Part shown: positions 15,302 to 22,743 of the stretch, one piece after another
How positions within the stretch are numbered: position 1 is the first letter of the stretch
How the letters are laid out: the number at the start of each line of letters is the position of its first letter
DNA from: Albidovulum sp.
Lineage (GTDB): Bacteria; Pseudomonadota; Alphaproteobacteria; Rhodobacterales; Rhodobacteraceae
Direction: 5' to 3'
Assembly (NCBI GenBank): GCA_030837785.1
Contig: JAUQYA010000057.1
Span: 1-50,679 of the forward strand
Length of the DNA: 50,679 nucleotides
Notes under the pieces: generated by a model
Told to the model about the DNA's origin: nothing
Databases searched by the model: none
What the model saw: the letters and a program-made list of their open reading frames with translations, nothing else
Position numbers and translations under genes: made by a program

Positions 15302-16243
15302 ATGAACCAGCTTAATACCCGTGCCGCTCGCGTGATTGATCCGGTCCTGTCCGGCATCGCGCAGGGCTATCGCCACGCCCAGCGCGTGGGCCATGTGCTC
15401 TTTCCCGCCATCGACGTCATGCAGCGCGGCGGCAAGGTGATCGAATTCGGGCGCGAGAGCTTCTTCGACTACAAGGCCCGCCGCGCGCCGGGCGCGGATG
15501 CCGTCAGCATCCAGTTCGGCTATGAAGGCAAGCCCTTCAGCCTCGACCAGTATTCGATTGACGCCCCGTTACCGCGCGAGTTCATCCAGGACGCGCAGAC
15601 GGTTCCCGGCATCGACCTCGGCAAGCGGGCGGTCAATCTGGTGATGGACACAATTACGCTCTCGCTCGAAATCGAGCAGGCGGCGCTGGCGGCGAACCCG
15701 GCGAGCTATCCGGTCGGCAACACGCTGACCCTCGCGGCGGGTGCGCGCTGGGACGTGGGCACCTCCACCCCGATCACCGATATCGAGGCGGCGAAGGACA
15801 TGGTGCGCACCACCTGCGGCGTGGAGCCGAACCGCATGGTGATCAGCAATGCGGGCTTCCGGGCGCTGAAGCACCACCCCACGATCATCGACCGGTTCAA
15901 ATACACGACCGCCGAAAGCATCACCGCGAAGATGCTGGCCGGCCTCTTCGACCTCGAAGAGCTGGCGGTGGGCAAGGCGACCTATGTGGACAGCGTGGAC
16001 CCGGCCGCGACCTTCAAGGAAGCCTGGGGCAACGTTGCGGTGCTGGCCTATGTGCCGACGCAGGACGCGGCGATGGAGCAGCCCTCGTTCGGCTATACCT
16101 ACACGCTCAATGGCCATCCCTTCGTCGAGCCGCCCCGCTGGGAAGGTGGCAAGCGATCGTGGGTCTATGGCGTCACCTACGAGCGCAAGCCGGTCCTGAC
16201 CGGCATCGCCTCGGGCTTCCTGTTCCAGACGATCACGGGGTGA
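15302..16243 (+). CDS. Phage major capsid protein (E-like family)
   Basis: This 313-residue protein looks like a full-length HK97-fold major head protein of the phage capsid E type: an N-terminal ALF-like helix region (VGHVLFPAIDVMQRGGKVIEFGRE), a central LVMDTITLSLEIEQAALA helix, NRMVISNAGFRALKHHP typical of the A domain, and a C-terminal WVYGVTYERKPVLTG strand. It would form the shell of a phage head. No terminase or portal precedes it, which is unusual, because capsid genes normally follow those. The protease/scaffold gene starts one base after its stop, so the pair is one operon. The ribosome site is weak (GAAAG). Confidence 0.85.
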   Translation: MNQLNTRAARVIDPVLSGIAQGYRHAQRVGHVLFPAIDVMQRGGKVIEFGRESFFDYKARRAPGADAVSIQFGYEGKPFSLDQYSIDAPLPREFIQDAQTVPGIDLGKRAVNLVMDTITLSLEIEQAALAANPASYPVGNTLTLAAGARWDVGTSTPITDIEAAKDMVRTTCGVEPNRMVISNAGFRALKHHPTIIDRFKYTTAESITAKMLAGLFDLEELAVGKATYVDSVDPAATFKEAWGNVAVLAYVPTQDAAMEQPSFGYTYTLNGHPFVEPPRWEGGKRSWVYGVTYERKPVLTGIASGFLFQTITG

Positions 16244-16244
16244 C

Positions 16245-17150
16245 ATGATGAATGCCTCGGCCCAACCCGCCCTCGGCAAATACGGCCCCATCGACGTGTT
16301 CCGCGCCGGCCGGTTCCGCGACATGACGGGCGGCGAGCAGACATACACGGAAGCCGGGCTTCGCCAGATCGCGGCGAGCTACGACAGAGAGGTCCATCCC
16401 GCCCCGGTCGTGATCGGCCATCCCGACGTTGATGCGCCCGCCTACGGCTGGGTGGAAAGCCTCTTCGTCCAGGGCGGAGTGCTCAAGGCCACGCTGGAAG
16501 AAACCGCGCCCGCCTTCGCCGACATGGTGCGGGCCGGGCGCTACAAGCGGGTGTCCATCTGCCTCTTCACGCCGCGACACCCTGCCAATCCCAAGCCGAG
16601 CGGCTTCTACCTCAAGCATGTGGGATTTCTCGGTGCGGCTTCTCCCGCCGTTCCCGGCCTCCGGCCGGTGAAGTTCTCGGGAGAGCCTGACGGCGCGGTG
16701 GACCTTTACCAGGACAACCCGGCCTTCGCCGGAGGCAACGAGCTGGCGAAGCTGCGGCAGTTGGTGCGGGAAGGGGAGGTGGAGAAGCTGATCGCCGAAG
16801 GCCGTGTGCTGCCCGCCTTCAAGGAAGAGGTGATCGCCTTTGCCGCCAGCCTGGACGGCGACGAAACCGTCAGCTTCGCCGAAGGTCAGGCCGCGACCCG
16901 CAAGGACTGGTTCATGTCCTACCTTGCCCGGCAGCCGAAGGTCGTTTCGTTCGGCATGACCGACCTCGGGCCGGACCCGCTCGACGCCAAGGCCGCGCCG
17001 CCGCGCCGCGCGGCCCACAAGGTTCCTGACGGTTATACGGTGGACCGCCGCAATGACGCGGTGCTCAGCGCCGCGCGCGAACTCTCGCGGGTCAAGGGCA
17101 TCAACTTCGCCGACGCGGTGGACCTGGTGCTTGCGGGCGAGGCCGGGTGA
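16245..17150 (+). CDS. Mu I-like capsid protease/scaffold
   Basis: This 301-residue protein matches the phage I-like family: the N-terminal half carries the protease region (HPAPVVIGHPDVDAPAYGWVESL, RYKRVSICLF, GFYLKHVGFLGAASPAV), and the C-terminal half is charged and helical, as in scaffolds. In Mu the product processes the head and its C-terminal part acts as scaffold. A catalytic serine and histidine are probably S184-type and H-type residues of the RVSICLF and YLKHVGF motifs, though I cannot assign them firmly. The order capsid then protease is the reverse of Mu's order. The stop overlaps the next start (TGATG at 17148-17152). Confidence 0.8.
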   Translation: MMNASAQPALGKYGPIDVFRAGRFRDMTGGEQTYTEAGLRQIAASYDREVHPAPVVIGHPDVDAPAYGWVESLFVQGGVLKATLEETAPAFADMVRAGRYKRVSICLFTPRHPANPKPSGFYLKHVGFLGAASPAVPGLRPVKFSGEPDGAVDLYQDNPAFAGGNELAKLRQLVREGEVEKLIAEGRVLPAFKEEVIAFAASLDGDETVSFAEGQAATRKDWFMSYLARQPKVVSFGMTDLGPDPLDAKAAPPRRAAHKVPDGYTVDRRNDAVLSAARELSRVKGINFADAVDLVLAGEAG

Positions 17151-17536
17151 TGGGTGGCTTCTGGCGCAGTCCCCGGCCGAAACAACCGGAAAAGGTGGCA
17201 CACTGGGAGGCAGAGCCGTCGATTGCAGACGAATATCTCCGCCGCGCGCATCTGGCGGGCGTTGAACGCGGCCTGCGGACCTATGAGAAAAGCCTGCCTC
17301 GCCGAATTGCCGCCATGAAAGGGGAGAAACACGCCCGCACTGTGCCTGGTGCGCTGACCGAGGACGAAGGGCTGCGGCGGCAGTGTCTGGAATGGGCCTT
17401 TCAGCATACCATCGGCCCCGTGGGGCACATGGATGTCGTGAACGTCGCACGGGATTACTACGACTTCATCCGCAACACCCAACCCCGTCAGGATCAGGTG
17501 GCTTGGGAGCAGGCCCCGCGCATTCCTGACAGGTGA
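17150..17536 (+). CDS. Unknown protein translationally coupled to the protease gene
   Basis: This 128-residue protein is not recognised. It is hydrophilic, with an acidic middle (ADEYLRRAHLAGVERGLRTYEKSLPRRIAAM) and a C-terminal helical part (WAFQHTIGPVGHMDVVNVARDYYDFIRN). It overlaps the stop of the protease gene (TGATG), which argues that the frame is real and expressed with the capsid pair. Head completion or decoration would fit the position, but nothing in the sequence shows it. Confidence 0.6.
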   Translation: MGGFWRSPRPKQPEKVAHWEAEPSIADEYLRRAHLAGVERGLRTYEKSLPRRIAAMKGEKHARTVPGALTEDEGLRRQCLEWAFQHTIGPVGHMDVVNVARDYYDFIRNTQPRQDQVAWEQAPRIPDR

Positions 17537-17785
17537 AACGAAAATGACGGCCGTGGTGATCCGGCCGCCACAACCGACGAGGCTATCAGGCGGATCACCC
17601 GCGCACCCTGTCGGCTCATACACTATGAACCCGACAGGGGATGACTTCAACGCCAGGTGCGGGCGGCGGGAAACGAAAATAGCGACCCGGGTGCTCGGGT
17701 CGCCGCACCGGCAGGAGTCTGAGGGCACACACCGCCACCCTTGCCGACGCCCGGAATATACGCTCATGAAAGGGAGATTTCAACG
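17537..17785. other. Noncoding stretch with three inverted repeats
   Basis: No gene is seen. Stems are at 17548-17567 (CGGCC with GGCCG), 17606-17639 (CCCTGTCGG with CCGACAGGG, 16-base loop) and 17682-17703 (GCGACCCG with CGGGTCGC, 6-base loop). None is followed by a T-run. The stretch separates the capsid operon from the gpG remnant and may hold the scar of a deletion, or structured RNA. Confidence 0.5.
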
Positions 17786-17917
17786 ATGACAGGCTTCAGC
17801 ATCCGGATCTAGATCGACGAGGCCGAGGCGCGGCGGAACCTTGGCGAGCTTCTCGCCAGGATGGCCGACCCGTGGCCCTTCTACGAGGCGGCGCGGCGGT
17901 GGCTGGATGTCGAATGA
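17786..17917 (+). pseudogene. Remnant of a Mu gpG-like virion morphogenesis gene
   Basis: An AGGGAG ribosome site is followed by ATG and a frame that reads MTGFSIRI, an amber TAG (17810-17812), then IDEAEARRNLGELLARMADPWPFYEAARRWLDVE and a stop. This is the start of the virion morphogenesis (gpG-like) family, where the codon in place of TAG is usually acidic. About three quarters of the protein is missing. A point change plus a 3' deletion have thus broken the gene, and the remaining frame runs straight into the right-end region. Confidence 0.72.
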
Positions 17918-18076
17918 TCGCCAAGGCGACCCGGCCGCGATCTGGGCGCGAGGCAATATCAGGTAAGTGTCGGCAGATGCGCGGTTTCCGCAAGCAAATG
18001 TCGATCAGATGATGCCCAAATGACAGCCCATCCCGCACTTTAGACACCCTTCTTGCACCGCCTTTTTCCGGCGTTC

Positions 18077-18148
18077 TCATCCTAAGCCATTGGTGCTGTT
18101 TCATCTTAATAGAATTCCCCCCGTCCTAAATTAATGTCCCCCCCTCCA
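18077..18148. repeat. Right end of the element: transposase-site array
   Basis: On the minus strand R2 reads GGGGGGAATTCTATTAAGATGA and R1 (outermost) GGGGACATTAATTTAGGACG; a weaker R3 starts near 18094 (TCATCCTAA on the plus strand, from 18077). Spacing is 22-24 bp. R2 matches L1 at 17 of 19 core positions. The outer 18 bases also encode the new C-terminus and stop of the MFS gene. The stretch 17918-18076 holds no gene. Confidence 0.75.
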
Positions 18149-19339
18149 CAGGACGAGGAGGATCGAGATCACCGAGGCGGCCGAACAGGCGAACATCAGG
18201 AGCGCGAGCGGCGCCGCCCCGCCGCCGAGGCCGAGCGCCCAGCCGGCTGCGGCAGAGATCACCGCGCCGCCGCCGATCATGATCGCGCCACCCAGCCCGG
18301 AGGCGGTACCGGCAAGGGCGGGCCGCACCGACAGCATCCCGGCGTTGGCCCCCGGCAGCGCCATGCCGTTGCCGAAGCCCACCGAGACAATGAGGCCGAA
18401 GAAGACATCGGCCCCGGCGAGCCCCGCGAGCGACAGCGCGGCAAGCAACCCCATGCCGGCGGTGGTCAGCGCCGTGCCGGCGAGGATCATCCGATCGATC
18501 CCGTAATGCGCCGAATAGCGCCCGGCGATGAAGTTCCCCGCGGCATAGCCGAGCGCCGGCGCGCCGAGGTAGAGGCCGAGCCGCCCGGGCGGTAGGTGGA
18601 AGACCTCGCTGCCGACGTAGGGCGCGCCGCCGAGATAGGCATAGAACGCGCCCGAGGCGAAGGCGGCGGCAAGGCAGTAGCCCCAGAACCTGGGCGAGGC
18701 GAGAAGCTCGGGGTATTGGCGGACCTGGTCGGCGAAGCGGGCGCGATGGCCCGCCGCCGTCTCGCCGAGGTCGGCCCAGATCATCCACAGGATGCCGAGA
18801 CCGAGGAGGAAGAGCAGGGTGAAATTCGCCTGCCAGCCGAACGCCTCGTCGAGCGCGCCGCCGATCATCGGGCCCACCATCGGCACGAACGCCATGCCCA
18901 TCGTGACATAGCCGATCATCGAGGCGGCTTCCTCGGCCGGCACCATGTCGCGGATCACCGCGCGGCTCAGCACCATGCCGGCGGCGACCACCGCCTGCAT
19001 CATGCGGAAGGCGAGGAAGGTGGCGACATCGCCGGCCAGGAGCGTGCCGGCCGTGGCGATCAGGAACAGGACGAACGCCCACAGCAGCACCGAGCGCCGG
19101 CCGAAACGGTCGGAGACGGGGCCGATGACGATCTGGAGACCGGCGCTGACGCCGAGGTAGAGCGAGACCGAAAGCTGCATCAGCCGGTAGTCGGTGCCGA
19201 ACCATTCCGTCATCGCCGGCAGCGACGGCAGGAAGATGTTCATCGCCAGCGCCGAAAGCCCCGTCACCGCGACGAGCGTGGCGACATGCGGCGGGGTGCG
19301 GCGGTCGAGGAACCGGACGGGCGCGCGCGGGGCGGTCAT
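18131..19339 (-). CDS. Bcr/CflA-type MFS drug efflux transporter, C-terminus altered
   Basis: This 402-residue protein has about 12 membrane helices and the MFS signature GPVSDRFGRRSVLL between helices 2 and 3; EEAASMIGYVTMGMAFVPMVGPMIGG is typical of the Bcr/CflA antiporters. These export drugs or small metabolites by proton exchange. The last five residues (WRGGH) and the stop are read from the end of the Mu-like element. Without the element the protein would end RRARRLGL instead. Since only the cytoplasmic tail changes, the transporter may still work. The ATG at 19339 gives a short N-terminus before helix 1. Confidence 0.88.
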   Translation of the reverse strand: MTAPRAPVRFLDRRTPPHVATLVAVTGLSALAMNIFLPSLPAMTEWFGTDYRLMQLSVSLYLGVSAGLQIVIGPVSDRFGRRSVLLWAFVLFLIATAGTLLAGDVATFLAFRMMQAVVAAGMVLSRAVIRDMVPAEEAASMIGYVTMGMAFVPMVGPMIGGALDEAFGWQANFTLLFLLGLGILWMIWADLGETAAGHRARFADQVRQYPELLASPRFWGYCLAAAFASGAFYAYLGGAPYVGSEVFHLPPGRLGLYLGAPALGYAAGNFIAGRYSAHYGIDRMILAGTALTTAGMGLLAALSLAGLAGADVFFGLIVSVGFGNGMALPGANAGMLSVRPALAGTASGLGGAIMIGGGAVISAAAGWALGLGGGAAPLALLMFACSAASVISILLVLWRGGH

Positions 19340-19422
19340 GGGCGGGTCGTATCGGGCCGGGCGCGGCCTGTCCATGCCCGCGCCGCGCACAGGCGGCCGT
19401 GCAGGGCCGGATGGGGGAAAAT

Positions 19423-19776
19423 TCAGCCCCAGCTGTGGAAGATGAAGAAAGCCCCCGCCGCGATCAGCGTGAAGCCCACCGCGTGGTTCCAGCCCAGCCC
19501 CTCGCCGAGATAGGTGGCCGAAAAGACCGCGAACACGGTCAGGGTGATGACCTCCTGGATGGTCTTGAGCTGGGCGGCGCTGAAATAGCCGTAGCCATAG
19601 CGGTTGGCCGGAACCTGGAGGAGGTATTCGAAGAAGGCGATGCCCCAGCTCGCGAGCACCACCACGAGAAGCGGCGCCGCCTTGAACTTCAGATGGCCAT
19701 ACCAGGCGAAGGTCATGAAGACATTCGACGCCACGAGAAGGCCGATGGTGACCAGGGGAACGGGAAGGCGGTCCAT
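19423..19776 (-). CDS. DUF486 small membrane protein
   Basis: This 117-residue protein has four membrane helices with the conserved DUF486 motif FMTFAWYGHLKF near residue 20, EYLLQVPANRYGYG in the middle and a C-terminal VGFTLIAAGAFFIFHSWG. It is related in size and layout to small multidrug-resistance-like proteins, but its function is not known. It lies between the MFS gene and divergent pccB. The region upstream contains TTTGCAAA-like sites that may serve pccB. Confidence 0.85.
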   Translation of the reverse strand: MDRLPVPLVTIGLLVASNVFMTFAWYGHLKFKAAPLLVVVLASWGIAFFEYLLQVPANRYGYGYFSAAQLKTIQEVITLTVFAVFSATYLGEGLGWNHAVGFTLIAAGAFFIFHSWG

Positions 19777-19851
19777 GATCTCCTGCGGTGCGCGTTTCTC
19801 CCGCTATAGACCGCAATGCCCGGATGTGAAAGCGGCCGCGAAATTCGCAGA

Positions 19852-19891
19852 TTTGCGATTAGCAAAAGTATCCATGCGAAAATGTTGCAAA
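19852..19891. promoter_or_regulatory. Candidate PccR sites upstream of pccB
   Basis: Within 40 bp are TTTGCGAT (19852-19859), TAGCAAAA (19860-19867), TGCGAAAA (19875-19882) and GTTGCAAA (19884-19891). The first two form TTTGC-N5-GCAAA. They resemble the TTTGCAAA-type PccR sites but not with the exact published spacing as I recall it. Placement 70-110 bp before pccB fits control by PccR. Confidence 0.5.
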
Positions 19892-19961
19892 TTTTCCGGA
19901 AACCGCTTTGTCGCCGGGATCGCGCAGGATAGGGTGCGCCGATCGCCGGAGGGAGAAGACG

Positions 19962-21494
19962 ATGAAGGACATTCTCGAACAACTGGAAGCCCGCCGCGTC
20001 ACCGCCCGCGCCGGCGGCGGCCAGCGCCGGATCGACGCCCAGCATTCCCGCGGCAAGCTGACGGCGCGCGAACGGATCGAGTTGCTGCTCGACGAATGGA
20101 GCTTCGAGGAGTTCGACATGTTCGTCGCCCACCGCTGCACCGACTTCGGGATGGAGGCCGACCGGCCCGCGGGCGACGGCGTGGTGACCGGCTGGGGCAC
20201 GATCAATGGCCGCGTGGTCTATGTCTTCAGCCAGGACTTCACCGTCTTCGGCGGCTCGCTGTCGGAAACCCATGCCCAGAAGATCTGCAAGATCATGGAC
20301 ATGGCGATGCAGAACGGCGCGCCGGTGATCGGGCTGAACGATTCCGGCGGCGCCCGCATCCAGGAAGGCGTGGCCTCGCTCGCCGGTTACGCCGAGGTCT
20401 TCCAGCGCAACATCATGGCAAGCGGAGTGGTGCCGCAGATCAGCGTCATCATGGGCCCCTGCGCGGGCGGCGCGGTCTATTCGCCCGCCATGACCGACTT
20501 CATCTTCATGGTGAAGGACACCTCCTACATGTTCGTCACCGGGCCAGACGTCGTGAAGACGGTGACGAACGAAATCGTCACCGCCGAGGAACTGGGCGGC
20601 GCCTCGACGCATACCAAGAAGTCCAGCGTCGCCGACGGCGCCTTCGAGAACGACGTCGAGGCGCTGGCCGAGATTCGCCGGCTGTTCGACTTCCTGCCGC
20701 TCAACAACCGCGAAAAGGCGCCGACCCGGCCGTTCTTCGACGACGTGCACCGGGTCGAGGAAAGCCTCGACACCCTGGTCCCCGACAACCCGAACCAGCC
20801 CTACGACATGAAGGAGCTGATCCAGAAGGTCGCGGATGAAGGAGATTTCTTTGAAATACAAAAGGATTACGCGGCGAACATCATCTGCGGCTTCATCCGG
20901 ATCGAGGGGCAGACCGTCGGCGTGGTCGCGAACCAGCCGATGGTGCTGGCCGGCTGTCTTGACATCGACTCCAGCCGCAAGGCGGCGCGCTTCGTGCGGT
21001 TCTGCGATGCCTTCGAGATTCCGATCCTGACCTTCGTCGACGTGCCGGGCTTCCTCCCCGGGACCGGGCAGGAATATGGCGGCGTGATCAAGCACGGCGC
21101 GAAGCTGCTCTTCGCCTACGGCGAGGCCACCGTGCCGAAGGTGACGGTGATCACGAGGAAAGCCTATGGCGGGGCCTATGACGTGATGGCGTCCAAGCAC
21201 CTGAGGGGTGATTTCAACTATGCCTGGCCCACCGCCGAGATCGCGGTGATGGGGGCCAAGGGGGCGGTGGAAATCCTCTACCGCAGCGAGCTTGCCGACC
21301 GCGACAAGATCGCCGAGCGGACGAAAAGCTACGAGGGCCGCTTCGCCAACCCCTTCGTGGCCGCCGAGAAGGGCTTCATCGACGAAGTGATCATGCCGCA
21401 TTCGACGCGCCGCCGCGTCGCCCGCGCGCTGGCCTCGCTGAGGACCAAGAAGCTCTCGAACCCCTGGAAGAAACACGACAACATCCCCCTCTGA
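19962..21494 (+). CDS. pccB: Propionyl-CoA carboxylase beta subunit
   Basis: This 510-residue carboxyltransferase subunit transfers the carboxyl group from biotin to propionyl-CoA, giving methylmalonyl-CoA. The N-terminal half has FGGSLSETHAQKI, GLNDSGGARIQEGV and MGPCAGGAVYSPAMTDF; the C-terminal half has VANQPMVLAGCLDIDSSRKAARF, FVDVPGFLPGTGQE and MGAKGAVEILYR. The ATG at 19962 follows GGAGGGAGAAG. Four small genes separate it from pccA on the same strand, an arrangement common in Rhodobacterales. Candidate PccR sites lie upstream. Confidence 0.96.
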   Translation: MKDILEQLEARRVTARAGGGQRRIDAQHSRGKLTARERIELLLDEWSFEEFDMFVAHRCTDFGMEADRPAGDGVVTGWGTINGRVVYVFSQDFTVFGGSLSETHAQKICKIMDMAMQNGAPVIGLNDSGGARIQEGVASLAGYAEVFQRNIMASGVVPQISVIMGPCAGGAVYSPAMTDFIFMVKDTSYMFVTGPDVVKTVTNEIVTAEELGGASTHTKKSSVADGAFENDVEALAEIRRLFDFLPLNNREKAPTRPFFDDVHRVEESLDTLVPDNPNQPYDMKELIQKVADEGDFFEIQKDYAANIICGFIRIEGQTVGVVANQPMVLAGCLDIDSSRKAARFVRFCDAFEIPILTFVDVPGFLPGTGQEYGGVIKHGAKLLFAYGEATVPKVTVITRKAYGGAYDVMASKHLRGDFNYAWPTAEIAVMGAKGAVEILYRSELADRDKIAERTKSYEGRFANPFVAAEKGFIDEVIMPHSTRRRVARALASLRTKKLSNPWKKHDNIPL

Positions 21495-21512
21495 GGGGAG
21501 AGGGAGGACGTG

Positions 21513-21974
21513 ATGCGAAGCGCCGCGCGAGCCTCGGGAGGCGCGCCGCGCCGGCCCGGGTATCCGATCGGGGCGGGAGCGTTCGGGATGGCGATCATCT
21601 GGGCGGCCGCGGCGGCGATGGCAGAAGGGGCGGCCGGGCCGCTCGCCGTGCCGTCGGGCCAGGAGGTGCGCTATCTCGACACGGTGCAGTCCGCACCGGG
21701 GCCGGAGGGGCTGACGATCCGGTTCCGGTTCGTGGCCCCCGCCATCGCCCGAGACGGCGGCACCATCGGCGCCGAGGCCGCGCAGGCCGACATGGAATGG
21801 CTTTGCACCAACTTCGCCCTGCCGCGGATGCCCGCGGGCGGCCCGGTGCCGTCGCAGATCATCGTCTCGCTGGCAGACCGTCCGGTGGCCTTCGGCGAAC
21901 CGGCGCCGGACGTCACGCAGTTCTTCGAAGCCTACATCGTCGCCGACGGCCGCTGTGTCTGGGAGGCGTTCTGA
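21513..21974 (+). CDS. Secreted/anchored DUF6497-like protein
   Basis: This 153-residue protein has an N-terminal hydrophobic segment (GAGAFGMAIIWAAAAAMAEG) that could be a signal peptide or anchor. The mature part contains EVRYLDTVQSAPGPEGLTIRFRFVAP and ADMEWLCTNFALPRM, as in a small family found in Rhodobacterales between pccB and pccA, sometimes mislabelled acetolactate synthase. Two cysteines in the mature part suggest a periplasmic location with a disulfide. AGGGAGG stands before the ATG at 21513. Its function is unknown. Confidence 0.65.
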   Translation: MRSAARASGGAPRRPGYPIGAGAFGMAIIWAAAAAMAEGAAGPLAVPSGQEVRYLDTVQSAPGPEGLTIRFRFVAPAIARDGGTIGAEAAQADMEWLCTNFALPRMPAGGPVPSQIIVSLADRPVAFGEPAPDVTQFFEAYIVADGRCVWEAF

Positions 21975-22182
21975 TGGCGGGACGGGATATGGGGCCGGGC
22001 GGTGGCCACGGCCGACCGGGTGATGCGGACGAGTCACAGGTTGGCATCTTGCGCAACCTCAGGTGGGACGTTTGGCCCGCCTCGGCTATGATGGCCCGAG
22101 GCGGCGGCAACGCGGCCCAATTCGCAATTGACCGGCGGGAAGATGCCACAGGCGCGCCCGCCCCATCGAGCAGGAGAAAGAC

Positions 22183-22317
22183 ATGTCGAAAAAAGCGCTC
22201 TTCGCCAGCGTTCTCATCGCCTTCGTGGCCGCCTGTGCCGCCAAGGAAAAGGAAACCGTCTACGTCGAACAGCCGGTCTCGCAGGAGCCGGTGTTCGAGG
22301 GCAAGTACGGCAGCTGA
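22183..22317 (+). CDS. Small lipoprotein (44 residues)
   Basis: The frame reads MSKKALFASVLIAFVAACAAKEKE and continues to GKYGS. Residues 1-17 form a signal peptide and C18 fits a lipobox (FVAAC), so the mature peptide is only about 27 residues. AGGAG precedes the ATG. A strong GC hairpin at 22325-22357 follows the stop. Short lipoproteins of this type often sit in pcc loci of the group; function unknown. Confidence 0.7.
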   Translation: MSKKALFASVLIAFVAACAAKEKETVYVEQPVSQEPVFEGKYGS

Positions 22318-22324
22318 TCTTCGC

Positions 22325-22357
22325 GGCCGGGTCCGGGCCCCGCGCCCGGTCCCGGCC
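22325..22357 (+). terminator. GC-rich hairpin after the small lipoprotein gene
   Basis: GGCCGGGTCCGGGC pairs with GCCCGGTCCCGGCC with one mismatch. There is no T-run, so it may attenuate, or protect the 3' end, rather than end transcription fully. Confidence 0.45.
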
Positions 22358-22389
22358 CCTCTGGCCGCCCCGGACCGGAGGGGCGCGCC

Positions 22390-22743
22390 ATGCTGAAGCA
22401 CCGCGGCTTTCCGGGCCGCCTTCCGGGCTCCGACCACCAGTTCGTCATCCGCCGCGCCAACCCGAAGGGCGCGACGCGTCTGGTCGCGCGCGAACGCTAT
22501 CGTGACCGCAGCCCGGCCGACCGCCGTGCCGACGCGGCCTTCATGGCCGCTCTCTGGGATCATTTCGGCGAGGCGCCATTCGCGCGCGGCAACCTCGACG
22601 CCGGCCGCCTGGCCTGGCTTTTCGGGCGCGAGGTGATCCCGGCCGAACAGCCGTTCGATCCCGAAAGCTACGAGGCGCATCTGCGCATCGACCTGGCCCG
22701 CGCCCGCGCGGCCTTCCCCGAGCTGTTCGAGGCGGAGGGATAG
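22390..22743 (+). CDS. Conserved hypothetical protein of the pcc locus
   Basis: This 117-residue basic, soluble protein is not recognised by function. It has FVIRRANPKGATRLVARERYRDRSPADRRADAAFMAALWDHFGEAPF and ends with LARARAAFPELFEAEG. No signal peptide or membrane segment is visible. It lies in the same direction as pccB and pccA and may be co-transcribed. A DNA- or RNA-binding role would fit its charge, but there is no motif to support it. Confidence 0.6.
   Translation: MLKHRGFPGRLPGSDHQFVIRRANPKGATRLVARERYRDRSPADRRADAAFMAALWDHFGEAPFARGNLDAGRLAWLFGREVIPAEQPFDPESYEAHLRIDLARARAAFPELFEAEG

Larger units (their letters stand above)
9393..18148. mobile_element. Compact Mu-like transposable element with capsid and protease genes
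   Basis: The element is 8,756 bp, starts TGTAGGCG and ends CCCTCCA, giving the TG...CA termini typical of Mu-type transposition. CAGG directly abuts both ends (9389-9392, 18149-18152). Removing the element and one CAGG restores the reading frame and stop of the interrupted MFS gene. Both ends carry tandem copies of a repeat close to GGGAATTNNATTAAGATGA. Gene order: CI-like repressor (minus), Ner-like regulator, MuA-like transposase, MuB-like ATPase, Gp16, an unknown minus-strand gene, Mor-like activator, capsid, protease/scaffold, an unknown gene, broken gpG. No terminase, portal, tail or lysis gene is seen. Mu normally duplicates 5 bp, so a 4-bp duplication is slightly unusual, or one base has changed. 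Confidence 0.9.

Noticed and set aside
15302..16243. Encapsulin nanocompartment shell
   Set aside because: The sequence follows the phage capsid E pattern, is next to a Mu-type protease/scaffold gene, and no cargo enzyme is nearby.
9393..18148. Tn7-like or CRISPR-associated transposon
   Set aside because: There is no TnsA, TniQ/TnsD or Cas gene and no repeat array; the transposase spacing, Gp16, Mor-like and capsid genes fit a Mu relative.
18131..19339. MFS gene as an intact, naturally ending gene
   Set aside because: Its last codons lie inside the element's terminal repeat, and the restored junction gives a better C-terminus.
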